A stretch of DNA of 64,000 bases from Pseudonocardia halophobica (GCF_027922425.1 NZ_BSFQ01000005.1:186001-250000); one strand, 5' to 3'. Positions 17,077 through 25,842 are shown, numbered from the stretch's first letter. Translations and numbers: made by a program. The notes: generated by a model not told the origin, from the letters alone.

Positions 17077-18059
17077 GTCGGGGGCGGATCGCACACGTCG
17101 CTGTTCTGGGCGCGGGGTCGATCGGGGTCGGGTTCGCGGTGGCGTTCGCCGCCCACGGTGTTCCGGTGGTGCTCTGGGACCCGTTCCCCGAGGCCCTCGA
17201 CCGCGCCCGCACGGATCTCCACCGTCGCCTGCGGCTGCTGGCGGACCACGGTCTCGCGCCCGGGCAGGCTGCGCCGGTGCGCACGGTCGAATCGGTCGAG
17301 GAGGCGGCATCGGACGCCGCTCTGGTCCAGGAGTGCGCCCCCGAGCGCGTCGAGGTCAAACGAGAGCTCCTCGCGGCCGCCGCGACAGTGGTCCCGGCGG
17401 TGCCGCTGGCCAGCGCGACCTCGGCGATCCTGCCGAGCCGGATCGCCGAGGGGATGCCCGCCGAGGCCGCGGCCCGGGTCCTCGTGGCACACCCGGCGAA
17501 CCCGCCCTACCTGCTGCCCGTGGTGGAGCTGGTGCCGGGTCCGACGACCGTCCCGGAGGTCGTCCGGCGCGCCGACGAGGTCTTCCGAGGTGCCGGAATG
17601 CATCCGGTCCTGGTGCATCGCGAGGTCGAGGGCTTCGTCCTCAACCGGTTGCAGGGAGCCGTGCTGCGCGAGGCGTACTGCCTCGTGCGTGACGGCGTGG
17701 CCTCGGTCGCCGACGTCGACGAGGTGGTGCGAAGCGCCCTCGGTCGGCGGTGGAGCGTGACGGGCCCCTTCGAGACCGCCGACCTGAACACCCGCGGCGG
17801 GATCGCCTCGCACGCCGACAAGCTCGGTCCCGCCTACGCGCGGATGGGCGCCGAGCGCGGACAGCACGACCCGTGGACCGCAGAGCTCGTCAGCCGGGTC
17901 ACCGCCGAGCGTCGAAGGGTCCTACCGCTCGACGACTGGGATCGGCGGGTGCTGTGGCGAGACACGGCCCTCGCGGGGCTCACCGGCCACTGGACCGAGA
18001 TCCGTCGCGCCGACGACCCCGCCCCGTCCTCCGCAGCACGAGACCAGGAGCGTCCATGA
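17073..18059 (+). CDS. 3-hydroxyacyl-CoA dehydrogenase
   Basis: 328-aa NAD-dependent dehydrogenase. The N-terminal Rossmann domain has VAVLGAGSIGVGFA. The catalytic His is in LVAHPANPPYLLPVVELV, and the helical C-terminal domain includes GFVLNRLQGAVLREA. It is single-domain rather than fused to a crotonase. It would act in beta-oxidation of the opened-ring acyl chain. GTG 17073 overlaps the previous stop; its own stop overlaps the next ATG (18056). Confidence 0.9.
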   Translation: MSRGRIAHVAVLGAGSIGVGFAVAFAAHGVPVVLWDPFPEALDRARTDLHRRLRLLADHGLAPGQAAPVRTVESVEEAASDAALVQECAPERVEVKRELLAAAATVVPAVPLASATSAILPSRIAEGMPAEAAARVLVAHPANPPYLLPVVELVPGPTTVPEVVRRADEVFRGAGMHPVLVHREVEGFVLNRLQGAVLREAYCLVRDGVASVADVDEVVRSALGRRWSVTGPFETADLNTRGGIASHADKLGPAYARMGAERGQHDPWTAELVSRVTAERRRVLPLDDWDRRVLWRDTALAGLTGHWTEIRRADDPAPSSAARDQERP

Positions 18060-18793
18060 GCGACAGCATCGACAGAACCGTTCTCGTCACCGGTGCCGCC
18101 CGCGGGATCGGACTCGCGACGGCCCGGCACCTCGCGGGGCGCGGTGCACGCGTCGTCGGGGTCGACCTCGTCGAACCCGAACCGGGCCACGCCGAGATCT
18201 TCACCGCATATGCCGTCCAGGACATCACCGCGGCCGACCGGCTCCCCGGGGTGCTCGACCGACTGGTCGCGGTGGCCGGGCCGCTCGACGGCCTGGTCAA
18301 CAACGCCGCCTTCGTGCCGCACGGGTCCCTCCTCGACGGGAGGCTCACCGACCTCGACCGGGCGGTGGACGTGGGCGTACGCGCCGCTTACCACCTGGTG
18401 CAGCAGGTGGGGAGACGCATGGTGGCGGAGGGGCGGGAGGGGGCGATGGTGAACGTTAGCTCGGTCAACGCCGAGCGCGGGGTGACCGACCTGGCCGCAT
18501 ACTCGATCACCAAGGCGAGCCTGTCGTCACTGACCCGCTCGGCCGCTGTGGAGCTCGCCCGCCACGGGATCCGCTGCAACGCGGTGGCACCTGCGGCCAC
18601 CCGGACCCCTGGTTCGGAGCGGACCCTCGACGAGGGCGAGGTGACTCGGCGGCTGGCACGGATCCCGCTCGGCCGCTTCGGTCGACCGGAGGAGATCGCC
18701 GCGTCGATCGGCTTCCTGCTGTCCGACGCCGCTTCCTTCATCACCGGCCACGTGCTCGCCGTCGACGGTGGCTACCTCGCCTTCGGCACCTGA
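18056..18793 (+). CDS. Short-chain dehydrogenase/reductase
   Basis: 245-aa SDR with TGAARGIGLA, NNAAF, Ser in NVSSVNA and YSITK. GHVLAVDGGYLAFGT closes the protein. The ATGA overlap with the 3-hydroxyacyl-CoA dehydrogenase marks it as part of the same operon. Substrate unknown; likely a ketoacyl or hydroxy intermediate. It is the last intact gene before the damaged thiolase region. Confidence 0.88.
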   Translation: MSDSIDRTVLVTGAARGIGLATARHLAGRGARVVGVDLVEPEPGHAEIFTAYAVQDITAADRLPGVLDRLVAVAGPLDGLVNNAAFVPHGSLLDGRLTDLDRAVDVGVRAAYHLVQQVGRRMVAEGREGAMVNVSSVNAERGVTDLAAYSITKASLSSLTRSAAVELARHGIRCNAVAPAATRTPGSERTLDEGEVTRRLARIPLGRFGRPEEIAASIGFLLSDAASFITGHVLAVDGGYLAFGT

Positions 18794-18979
18794 GGAGAGC
18801 TCCCGGAACGGGGTCGCCGCCGCCGCGTGCGGGGCGTCGCCGGTCTGGTCAGGCGGGATCTCGTCGCGCGCGCCGGCGTGGTCTCCGCTTGCATCAGCCG
18901 GCCTGGACCCGGCACTGCGAGACCCTCGGTGGCGTCCACCCGCCTTCGGCAGGCCACTGCCGGATCGCCGGGGGCGAGG

Positions 18980-19100
18980 CTACGGCCGCCAGTGGGCCGA
19001 CTTCAGGATCGCGTTCGCCCGGCACAGCTCACGGACCTCAGGCTCGAGCTCCGCCAACCGAGCGTGGAGACGCTTCCGCCGGCGGACGCCGGGTCGGCCT
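18980..19100 (-). pseudogene. IS3-family OrfA transposase fragment
   Basis: On the minus strand, about 35 codons read ARLAELEPEVRELCRANAILKSA and then stop at the TAG complementary to 18980-18982. This leucine-zipper segment with RANxILKSA is characteristic of IS3-family OrfA proteins. The HTH part and OrfB are absent. The fragment abuts the 3' stub of a thiolase on the other strand, so IS insertion followed by deletion probably destroyed that gene. Boundaries are approximate. Confidence 0.55.
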
Positions 19101-19138
19101 TCGCGTCCAGGACGAGCCGGCTCGCTGCGCCCACGTGG

Positions 19139-19278
19139 CGGGCTTCAACGGGCTCACCGAGCTGGTCAAGCAGCTGCGGGGTCAGGCGGGCCGGGCGCAG
19201 GTCGAGAACGCCGAGGTCGCCATGCACGCCACCGAGGGGAACATGGGCTGCGGTGGCGTCACCATCCTGACGAGTTGA
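19139..19278 (+). pseudogene. Thiolase (lipid-transfer-type) C-terminal remnant
   Basis: About 45 codons read GFNGLTELVKQLRGQAG, then VENAEVAMHATEGNMG and GGVTILTS, ending at TGA 19276-19278. This matches the C-terminal end of SCP-x/lipid-transfer-type thiolases (ENGLTELVKQLRG, then GNMG and VTIL strand). Nothing upstream in any frame continues the fold; an IS3 remnant lies there instead. The following DUF35 gene is the usual partner of such thiolases, which supports loss of a once-intact thiolase. Confidence 0.6.
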
Positions 19279-19318
19279 GCCCTCGTCCCCGGCCCCGACA
19301 TCTCCGCGAGAGGAACAC

Positions 19319-19765
19319 TTGAAGCGACCCGCACCCTCCGACCTCCGGCTCCCGCCCTGCGAGGGCCCGTTGCCGGACGTGGACCGGCCGCTCACCCGCG
19401 AGTACTGGAAGGGCACCCGGCGGCACGAGCTGCTCGCCCAACAGTGCTCGGACTGCGGGCGGGTGCGCTGGCTCCCCAAGCCGATGTGCCCGCGGTGCAA
19501 CTCCTTCGCGGCGACCTGGGTGAGCACCGGGACCACCGGGACCGTCTTCTCGTTCATCATCAGCTACCGCGGCTTCGGCGCCTACTGGGAGAAGCGCGTC
19601 CCGTACGTCGTCGCGCTGGTGGAGATGGACGACGAGCCGTCGGTGCGGCTCATGACCGACCTGGTCGGCTGCGAGCCCAACGAGGTACACGTCGGGATGC
19701 CGGTGTCGGTGGTCTTCGATGACGTCACCGAGGAGGTCACGCTCCCGCGGTTCGGTCCGGTCTGA
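19319..19765 (+). CDS. Zn-ribbon/OB-fold (DUF35) acyl-CoA-binding protein
   Basis: 148-aa protein of the DUF35 family. A rubredoxin-like zinc ribbon (CSDCG at about residue 42 and CPRCN at about 60) is followed by an OB-fold (TGTVFSFIISYRGFG, YVVALVEM). Such proteins partner thiolases, aldolases or dehydratases in CoA-ester catabolism and hold the acyl-CoA. TTG 19319 is the start, with GAGAGGAA 5 bases upstream. Its natural partner just upstream is only a remnant, so the protein may now be orphaned. Confidence 0.85.
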   Translation: MKRPAPSDLRLPPCEGPLPDVDRPLTREYWKGTRRHELLAQQCSDCGRVRWLPKPMCPRCNSFAATWVSTGTTGTVFSFIISYRGFGAYWEKRVPYVVALVEMDDEPSVRLMTDLVGCEPNEVHVGMPVSVVFDDVTEEVTLPRFGPV

Positions 19766-19785
19766 CGAAGAGGAACGGGTGTCGA

Positions 19786-19811
19786 CTCGGTCGTCGCGTA
19801 CGGCGACCGAG
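19786..19811 (+). terminator. Hairpin after DUF35 gene
   Basis: CTCGGTCG (19786-19793) pairs with CGACCGAG (19804-19811) across a 10-base loop, 21 bases after the DUF35 stop. It could end the BVMO operon transcript. There is no T-run. Confidence 0.4.
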
Positions 19812-20026
19812 CCGAGCCGTGTCCGTCCTCGTAGACACCGGGCTCAACTTGCGTCGCGCCTCAGGTCCGGTGTCCACGGTCAGCCACCCGCGAGGCCGAG
19901 GATCTCAAAGGTCACGCCGTTGTCGTTCTTGATGTGGACGGCTCGCAGGAACCTCATTTTCCTGCCCGCGACCCACGTTCACATGTGGCGGGGCCCCAGC
20001 CCGGACCTCCATACCGTCTAAGCTGC
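19812..20026. other. Intergenic stretch with one tiny minus-strand ORF
   Basis: No convincing gene. The minus strand has a 25-codon ORF at 19880-19957 (MRFLRAVHIKNDNGVTFEIL and on to LAGG) with AGGAAA before its ATG. It reads like the C-terminal end of a lost protein rather than a gene. I do not recognise its family. Confidence 0.3.
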
Positions 20027-20570
20027 CCGGACAGAGTGGTCAAGCGGGTGATGGGTGGCTGACCGCCGAGGGCCGTGTGGGCCTGTGGTGTTGTACTCGT
20101 GCAGGAACGCCGGGGATGGCCTTCCGGCGTTGTGACTCGCTGGGGTAAAGCGTCGGAACGGATTGCGATCGGCCAGGGTGCGGCGGAACCGCTCGATCGT
20201 CTTGTTCGTCCGCGGCCGGTAGGGCCGGGTTGGGCGTGGCGAGATGCCCAGCCCGGCGAAGGTGTCGCGGCACAGGTGTGACCGGTAGGCCGCCCGTTCT
20301 CCGACAGCACCCGCATGGCGCTGACACCGAGTCCTGTGTACCAGGCGACGGCACGACGAAGCACGGCCGTCGCGGTGGCGGCGGACTCGTCGTCGTGGAT
20401 CTCGGCGTAGGCGACGCGGGAGTGGTCGTCGATCACGGTGTGGACGTAGGCGTGGCCGATGGTCGACACCATCCCGGCGCTGAGCGCCCGACCAGAAGAG
20501 AAGATCACGCGGTCGTCGTCACAAACCATGCCGGCGGGCTTGACCCAGGAGCCGTACTCCACGCCTCGCT
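20027..20570 (-). pseudogene. Decayed IS481-family transposase
   Basis: The minus strand encodes a DDE integrase core in pieces. One frame reads GHAYVHTVIDDHSRVAYAEIHDDES and on to RVLSENG. The frame then shifts to one reading RPYRPRTNKTIERFRRTLADRNP. It shifts back to HTALGGQPPITRLTTLSGQ at the end. At least two frameshifts separate recognisable IS481 motifs, and the N-terminal HTH is missing. The element is dead. It sits at the junction between the catabolic block and the mobile-element genes. Terminal repeats were not identified. Confidence 0.75.
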
Positions 20571-20950
20571 CATGCCGCACATGCGCTCCACCTGGAACGA
20601 CGGATGCAAATGCGCCTGCAGCAGGCTCACCCTTTCGTGTCGATCTCTCGGAGGGGTTGCCTCTGTGTGGCCCCGCCACCGATACGCGCCGCCGAAAGGG
20701 GTTTCACTAAGCCCGGGGTAGCGCGCCCTGCAGCGAGTCTGGTCTGTCTCCTTGGCCGAGCTTGCTCGTGTCGTCCCCCGTCGCAAAGCCGGTCCCGAGA
20801 GATCCTTTGCGGCCCTTCGGGTGCGCTGCGCCCGCAAAGCATCTTCGGGCTGCGGCTTGGCGGCGGGCCCCTACGACACGGCAGAGGCGCTCTCAGGGCG
20901 ATGCGGCGTCCCGCCGATCGCCCCGCCTGACGGCCAAGGAGAGCAGACCC
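20571..20950. other. Intergenic leader of the mobile-element genes with a hairpin
   Basis: No recognisable gene. CTTTGCGG (20805-20812) and CCGCAAAG (20832-20839) form an 8-bp inverted repeat. AAGGAGAG at about 20937 is the ribosome site for the small gene at 20951. Open frames crossing this region look like readings of non-coding DNA. Confidence 0.4.
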
Positions 20951-21181
20951 ATGAGTCCCGAAATCAAACCCAGCTGCCCGGAATGCGGCGACCCCGTGGT
21001 GCCGGTCCCGCCGGTCAACTGGATCACCCCCGGCCCGACCCCGGCCTGGACCCACAGGTCCGACGGCACCGCGTTGTGCCCGGTAGTCACCCCCGCCGGT
21101 TACCGGCCCGCGGAGCCGGTGACTCACCTGAACAGCCCCGATCTGGTGCTGATCATCCGTGGGCGGGAGGCGACCCGATGA
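20951..21181 (+). CDS. Small Cys-containing hypothetical protein ahead of ParB-like gene
   Basis: 76-aa protein not assigned to a family. It opens MSPEIKPSCPECGDPVVPVPP, with a CxxC pair like a half zinc ribbon, and has a later single Cys (ALCPVV). ATG 20951 has AAGGAGAG 7 bases upstream. Its stop overlaps the start of the ParB-like gene (ATGA at 21178-21181), so the two are translationally coupled and likely act together in element maintenance. Confidence 0.6.
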   Translation: MSPEIKPSCPECGDPVVPVPPVNWITPGPTPAWTHRSDGTALCPVVTPAGYRPAEPVTHLNSPDLVLIIRGREATR

Positions 21182-22590
21182 TGCTGCTTAGTCTGCATCC
21201 GGCTGCTCTGTCGTTCGAGCCGAACGTGCGAACGGACGCAAAGCTATCGCGCGAGTTCATTGCGAGCGTGCGTGAACGAGGTGTGCTCCAGCCCGTGGTG
21301 GCCTACCCGGGCGCCGACGGGCTGGTGGTTCAGATGGGGCAACGCCGCACCCTGGCGGCGGTGGAGTGCGGCCTGGAGACGGTCCCGGTCCTGCTGGTGG
21401 ACGAGCCGAAGGACGTGGACCGGGTGGTGGATCAGATCGTGGAGAACGACCAGCGCGCCGAGCTGTCCACCAGTGACCGGGTGAAGGGCTGGGAACAGCT
21501 CGCCGCAATCGGGCTCTCGGCGGCCGCGATCGCCAAGCGCACCGGCGCGAAGAAGGCCGACGTGGCGACCGGGCTGAAGGTCGCGGGTTCGGAGTTGGCG
21601 TCGAGGGCGGGGGAGCGCTTCGACTTCCTCACCCTGGACCAGGCCGCCGCGGTCGCGGAGTTCGAGTCCGAGCCCGACGCGGTGAAGGCGATCGTGGCTG
21701 CGGCGAAGACCGGCGGGTTCGAGCACACGGTGCAGCGGCTGCGCGACCACCGCGCGGAGGCTGACGCGTTCGCCGCGGTGCGGGCGGAGCTGACCGGCGC
21801 CCGAGTGGAGGTGATCGAGCGGGACGCACTCGAGTGGCCTGCGGCGCGGTTGGACAACCACCGGCTCGACCCGGCCGAGCACGTCGGTTGCCCGGGGCAT
21901 GCGGCCTACGTCGGCTACGGGTTCGGAACCGACCGGAAGGCTGAGGCGATCTTCGTGTGCCGCGATGTCGTCGCCCACGGCCACGTCGAGGCCAGCGCCG
22001 CCCCGGCCGGGGTGAAGCGGGCGATGACGGAGGAGGAGAAGGCGGCGCGGCGGGTGGTGATCGAACGCAACCGGGAGTGGAAGTCCGCGACCGTGGTCCG
22101 GCGGGAGTGGCTGCGAGCGTTCGCGGCACGCAAGGCGGTGCCTGAGGGCGCGGAGCGGTTCGTCCTGGCGTGTCTGCTGGCCGGTGATCACCAGATCCGC
22201 CAGGCCCTGGAGGCGGGGTGGCCGCTGCTGCGCGAGCTGCTCGGCCACGAGCCCGATCCGACGGACCGGTTCCGCGCCGGAGCCGGGCGGGTGGGGCAGC
22301 TGCTGGAGATCCTGTCCGCGGCGTCGCCGAAGCGGTCCACCGTGCTGACCGTCGCCGCGGTGTTGTGCGCGTGGGAGGACCGGACCGGCCCCCACACCTG
22401 GCGCAACCCGTCCACGGACACTGCCCGCTACCTGGGGCAGATGCAGTCCTGGGGTTATGAGCTCTCCGACGTCGAGTCGTTGGCGGTGACCGGCCGCGAG
22501 CCCGACACCGAGGACGGCTCCGATACCGAGGACACCTCGACCGGGCCGAGGCCACCGGTGCCAGCGGGGTCGGTGGGGTCGGTGGACTGA
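21178..22590 (+). CDS. ParB-like nuclease/partition domain protein
   Basis: 470-aa protein. An N-terminal ParB/Srx-type domain (residues about 15-85) includes GVLQPVVAYPG and GQRRTLAAVECGLETVPVLLV. An HTH-like segment follows (GLSAAAIAKRTGAKKADVATGLKVAG). The rest has two Cys (VGCPGHAAY, IFVCRDVV) and a C-terminal helical part with an acidic tail. ParB-like proteins segregate plasmids and integrative elements by binding centromere sites. No ParA is nearby. ATG 21178 or 21181 can be the start. It precedes a prim-pol gene, a typical replicon-module pairing. Confidence 0.8.
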   Translation: MMLLSLHPAALSFEPNVRTDAKLSREFIASVRERGVLQPVVAYPGADGLVVQMGQRRTLAAVECGLETVPVLLVDEPKDVDRVVDQIVENDQRAELSTSDRVKGWEQLAAIGLSAAAIAKRTGAKKADVATGLKVAGSELASRAGERFDFLTLDQAAAVAEFESEPDAVKAIVAAAKTGGFEHTVQRLRDHRAEADAFAAVRAELTGARVEVIERDALEWPAARLDNHRLDPAEHVGCPGHAAYVGYGFGTDRKAEAIFVCRDVVAHGHVEASAAPAGVKRAMTEEEKAARRVVIERNREWKSATVVRREWLRAFAARKAVPEGAERFVLACLLAGDHQIRQALEAGWPLLRELLGHEPDPTDRFRAGAGRVGQLLEILSAASPKRSTVLTVAAVLCAWEDRTGPHTWRNPSTDTARYLGQMQSWGYELSDVESLAVTGREPDTEDGSDTEDTSTGPRPPVPAGSVGSVD

Positions 22591-22711
22591 GTCGACGGGG
22601 CTGGTGTCGTGCGGCGCCGTGCAGCACAGCGCAGCACGGTGCTGCGCGACATCGCCCCGGAGCCGCTCACCTGTGATAACGACCATCCCCCACAGGCAAT
22701 GAGGAGGATTG

Positions 22712-23584
22712 ATGGATGGCAAGGCGAGGGCGAGGACGCTGCGGGGTGTGGCCGAGCGGGCGGTCGCGGCGGGTTTCCACGTGTTCCCCGTACGGCCCCG
22801 GGCGAAGACCCCGGCGATCCCGGCGTGGGAGCAGGCCGCGACCCGCGACCCGGCCCAGATCGAGCGGTGGTGGAGGTCGGTCCCGTTCAACGTGGGTCTC
22901 GCGGTCGGCCGCTCCGGAATCGTCGTGATCGACCTCGACCAACCCAAGCCCGACACCACCGACCCCGCCCGCCGGGCGCGGTCGGGGCGTGAAGCGCTGC
23001 TGGACCTCGCGGTCGCTCACGGACAGGTGCTGCCGGTGACGGCGTCGGTCCGCACACCTTCCGGCGGGGAGCACCGCTACTTCCGGATGCCGAACGGGGT
23101 CGAGCTGCGCAACAGCCAGGGCCTGCTCGCGCCGCTGATCGACACCCGCGGCGCGGGAGGCTACGTCCTGGCTGCGGGATCGGTGCTTCCCGCAGGGCGC
23201 TACGTCGGCGACGGCGGCGTGATCGCCGAGCTCCCGGCGTGGCTCGCCACCTTGCTGACACCACCGGTCGTCCACACGGCGGAGCCGCAGTTGCGGTTGA
23301 GCCGGACGCGGGCGACTGCCTACCTCGACGCGATTCTCATCGACGAGACCGCTGCGGTCACTCACGCTGCGGTGGGCACCAGACACACTGCGCGGCTGCG
23401 CGCCGCCCGGACCTTGGGGCGGTTGGTCGCGGGCGGCGAGCTGGACCTCGACGAGGCCCGGTCGGTGCTGTTGCAGGCGGCCCGGACTCATGTCGGGGCG
23501 GACACGACGGTGCGGGAGGTCGAGCGCGACGTCGAGGACGGGCTGGCGTTCGGGGCGCGTCGACCGCGTCGGATCACCCGCTGA
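22712..23584 (+). CDS. Bifunctional DNA primase/polymerase (prim-pol) domain protein
   Basis: 290-aa archaeo-eukaryotic-type primase-polymerase. Visible motifs: DLD at residues 74-76 (IVVIDLDQPK), His121 in GGEHRYF, and IDTRGAGGYVLAAGS near residue 144. It is limited to the prim-pol domain plus a helical C-terminus; no helicase is fused. ATG 22712 has GAGGAGG upstream. Prim-pol proteins initiate replication in one class of actinomycete integrative elements, which fits the ParB neighbour and the tRNA scar at 31424-31468. Confidence 0.85.
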   Translation: MDGKARARTLRGVAERAVAAGFHVFPVRPRAKTPAIPAWEQAATRDPAQIERWWRSVPFNVGLAVGRSGIVVIDLDQPKPDTTDPARRARSGREALLDLAVAHGQVLPVTASVRTPSGGEHRYFRMPNGVELRNSQGLLAPLIDTRGAGGYVLAAGSVLPAGRYVGDGGVIAELPAWLATLLTPPVVHTAEPQLRLSRTRATAYLDAILIDETAAVTHAAVGTRHTARLRAARTLGRLVAGGELDLDEARSVLLQAARTHVGADTTVREVERDVEDGLAFGARRPRRITR

Positions 23585-23683
23585 GTAACCGAGACCCGGT
23601 AGGCGATGTGGACGACATCGCTCACGGTGACGTTCGAATTCGTGGTGCAGCGGTTACCTTCCCCGGTGACGGAAGGAGCCACA

Positions 23684-24286
23684 GTGGCGGATGAGAAGCC
23701 TGGGACGGCGGCGCGGTCGATCCAGGGCGAGCAGCAAGACGACCTGCAGCAGGGCTATGTGCGGGCCTCGGAAGAAGACGTCGACCTCTACGTCGACGGG
23801 GTCTCCGACGAGGTCATCATGTGCCGGGAACGGGGCAGGCATCTGTTCCCGACGATCCGCCAGGCCGGGATCCACTTCTCCGAGGTCGACGAAGAGGGCC
23901 TGTTCATCCGTCGTCTGACCTGCACCTGCTGCCGGTTGGCGGTGCGGGTCGAGCGGTGGGAGGGCGCCCGCCGCGGTGGCCGGACCCGGTTCGCCCGGGT
24001 CACCTCCGGGCTGGTCTACCAAGACGGCCCGAACGGTGAGGCGTACCTGGCGCCGTCGGGACGCGGGCACATGACCCCGCGCCAGATCGGTGACTCCGTC
24101 GCTTCGAAGGCGTTGGCCGGTCAAAGCCTCACCGCACTGCGCAAGGCTGCAAAGGACGCCCAGAAGGCGGCCGAGCAGGCCGCCCAGAAGCCGTCGGCCC
24201 GGAAGCCGACCGGGAACGCGACTCCGAGGGCCGCAGCGAAGAAGTCGTCGACGACCGCGGCGAAGCGCGGCGCCACGAAGAAGTAG
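23684..24286 (+). CDS. Hypothetical Cys-rich protein with histone-like Lys/Ala tail
   Basis: 200-aa protein. Residues about 25-110 form a compact domain with MCRERGRHLFP and RLTCTCCRLAVRVE, giving a likely Cys-based zinc site. The C-terminal 60 residues are rich in Ala, Lys and Ser (AQKAAEQAAQKPSARKP, AAAKKSSTTAAKRGATKK), like a histone H1 or mycobacterial HupB tail. This suggests a nucleic-acid-binding protein of the element. GTG 23684 is preferred because GGAAGGAG lies 5 bases upstream. Family unknown to me. Confidence 0.7.
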   Translation: MADEKPGTAARSIQGEQQDDLQQGYVRASEEDVDLYVDGVSDEVIMCRERGRHLFPTIRQAGIHFSEVDEEGLFIRRLTCTCCRLAVRVERWEGARRGGRTRFARVTSGLVYQDGPNGEAYLAPSGRGHMTPRQIGDSVASKALAGQSLTALRKAAKDAQKAAEQAAQKPSARKPTGNATPRAAAKKSSTTAAKRGATKK

Positions 24287-24353
24287 ACGCGCTCCCGGCC
24301 ACGCATCGATCGGCCCGCCAACGGTCGTTCCACGGACCGCCAGGTCGGTATGA

Positions 24354-24659
24354 TCAGGGTTCGTCGCCGTCTGGCGCCGGCCGTGCGTCGCCGTTGGCGC
24401 CGCGATCCTGGGCCGTGCTGTCGGCGCTGGGCTGTTGGTGGGCGGCGATGCGGGCGTAGAGGGTGATGTTCTCGGCGAACATGACCTCGAGCAGTCGCAT
24501 CACCCCCGCTTCGGCGTGCTCGGCGGCGAATCGGTCGATCACGGCCCGGGCCGTCTGCCGACCCTGGTCCTTGTCGGAGTCGGCGAGAATTGCCCGCACG
24601 GCCTCATACATCGAGGCCCGGATCTCACGCTCGCTCGGGGACTGCGGCTCGTCCTCCAC
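24354..24659 (-). CDS. Hypothetical small helical protein
   Basis: 101-aa protein on the opposite strand to its neighbours. Residues 10-75 are predicted helical (SEREIRASMYEAVRAIL, ARAVIDRFAAEHAEAGVMRLLEVMFAENITLYARI), followed by a disordered acidic tail. No family recognised. It is divergent from the DUF932 gene, and the 24749-24947 palindrome lies between them. It could be a small regulator, but this is a guess from size and position. Confidence 0.5.
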   Translation of the reverse strand: MEDEPQSPSEREIRASMYEAVRAILADSDKDQGRQTARAVIDRFAAEHAEAGVMRLLEVMFAENITLYARIAAHQQPSADSTAQDRGANGDARPAPDGDEP

Positions 24660-24748
24660 GACGGCTGATCATGCCGGCTCCCGTCCGAGCCGGAGCTTGC
24701 TTCAGCGAGGCTCGTCCGGTGTGGTCGGCCGGGTCGAGGCGTCGCCGG

Positions 24749-24947
24749 GGTGATGAGGGCGTCGGACTCTGCACCCGGGCCGGGGCTTTCGGTCGATGCC
24801 CCGGTCGCCCGCGCCGACGCGGGTGAGATCACCGCGGCGGCGAGCGCGGGTGGGCGGCGGCGGGGTAGTGATCTCACGCCGGTCGGGCGAGCCCGAGGCC
24901 CCGCCCACGCCCCGGACCCGGGTGCGGGCGAGCCACGCCTCATCACC
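24749..24947. repeat. Nested long palindrome, about 200 bp
   Basis: Several inverted pairs share one centre near 24849. GGTGATGAGGGCGT (24749-24762) pairs with ACGCCTCATCACC (24935-24947). GCACCCGGGCCGGGGC (24771-24786) pairs with GCCCCGGACCCGGGTGC (24909-24925). GTGAGATCAC (24823-24832) pairs with GTGATCTCAC (24868-24877). The arms have one-base bulges. The structure fills the gap between the divergent 24354-24659 gene and the DUF932 gene. It may be an origin, a protein-binding cruciform or a structured leader. Confidence 0.7.
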
Positions 24948-25026
24948 TCGGTGGGGCCGCCCCGGGGCCCCGGCTCCCCCCGCCGGGATCTCCCCGGGGC
25001 GTCCTGCGGCTCCACAGGAGCACACC

Positions 25027-25842
25027 ATGACCGTCCGTCAGCCCCACCAGCCTAATGCCGCGAGCAGCGGCCTGTTGACCCGCCGTAACGCCCGCCTCGA
25101 CGAGATCGTCGAGGTCCTGCGCGCGCAGCAGGACGTGAAGCTCGACCTTGTCGCCCCGGCCCGCGATCTACGTAGTGTCGGCGCGGACCTGCACGTCGTC
25201 GGCGCAGACACGGTGTTGTCGGTCGACGGGGTCACCCGCGCCTATGCCATCCTCACCGCGACCCATGCCGCTGATGGTGATCTCGCGGCGAAGCTCGACA
25301 TCCCGGCCGCCTACCTTCGCCGGCTGCGGGTGCAGCGGCCGGAGTTGTTCGACGCCAACGTCAACGGCTGGCTGCAGCATCGCCCCGACCGCAGGTTCTT
25401 GGTCCGCGGCCTGCACGAGGCCGGGTCCGGGCGCACGGGGGTGCTGCGGGCGGTGCTGTCGGACTCCTACCGCATCGTGGACAACCTCGACGTCCTGATG
25501 ACCGCACTGTCCGGGATCCGCGCCGCCGGCGCAGCGGTCGACATCACCTCCGCGGACCTGACAGAGACCCACATGCACGTCAAGGTCCGGTCAACCGAGA
25601 TCGCCGAACACGCCCCCGCGCTGCTGCGCGACTACCGGTCCCCCTTCACCGGGGCCCGCGGCAGCGACAACCCGCTCGTGTGGGCGGGGTTCGTGCTGTC
25701 CAACTCCGAGACCGGTTCGGGAGCGTTCACCATCGCCCCGCAGCTGACCGTGCAGATCTGCAACAACGGCATGACCCTGACCAAGCACGTGCTCAAGGAG
25801 GTTCACCTCGGCGGCAAGCTGCCCGCCGGGCAGGTCCGCTAG
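25027..25842 (+). CDS. DUF932 (phage/plasmid-like) protein, N-terminal part before an in-frame TAG
   Basis: 271-aa product if translation stops at TAG 25840-25842. DUF932 hallmarks: RAVLSDSYRIVDNLDVLMTAL, NPLVWAGFVLSNSETGSGAF and QICNNGMTLTKHVLKEVHLGG. Related proteins are about 350-400 aa, and the downstream in-frame sequence supplies the missing C-terminus, so the TAG truncates the protein (TGG Trp to TAG is one base). DUF932 proteins are common on phages and plasmids and of unknown function. ATG 25027 has AGGAG 7 bases upstream. The gene may be inactive, or the truncated product may function. Confidence 0.8.
   Translation: MTVRQPHQPNAASSGLLTRRNARLDEIVEVLRAQQDVKLDLVAPARDLRSVGADLHVVGADTVLSVDGVTRAYAILTATHAADGDLAAKLDIPAAYLRRLRVQRPELFDANVNGWLQHRPDRRFLVRGLHEAGSGRTGVLRAVLSDSYRIVDNLDVLMTALSGIRAAGAAVDITSADLTETHMHVKVRSTEIAEHAPALLRDYRSPFTGARGSDNPLVWAGFVLSNSETGSGAFTIAPQLTVQICNNGMTLTKHVLKEVHLGGKLPAGQVR

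Noticed and set aside
20752..21177. Upstream extension of the ParB-like frame
   Set aside because: No ribosome site or similarity; the small gene 20951-21181 in another frame has a proper start and couples to ATG 21178.
24702..25028. ORFs on both strands across the 24.7-25.0 kb gap
   Set aside because: They are readings of the two arms of the palindrome and have no start signals or motifs.
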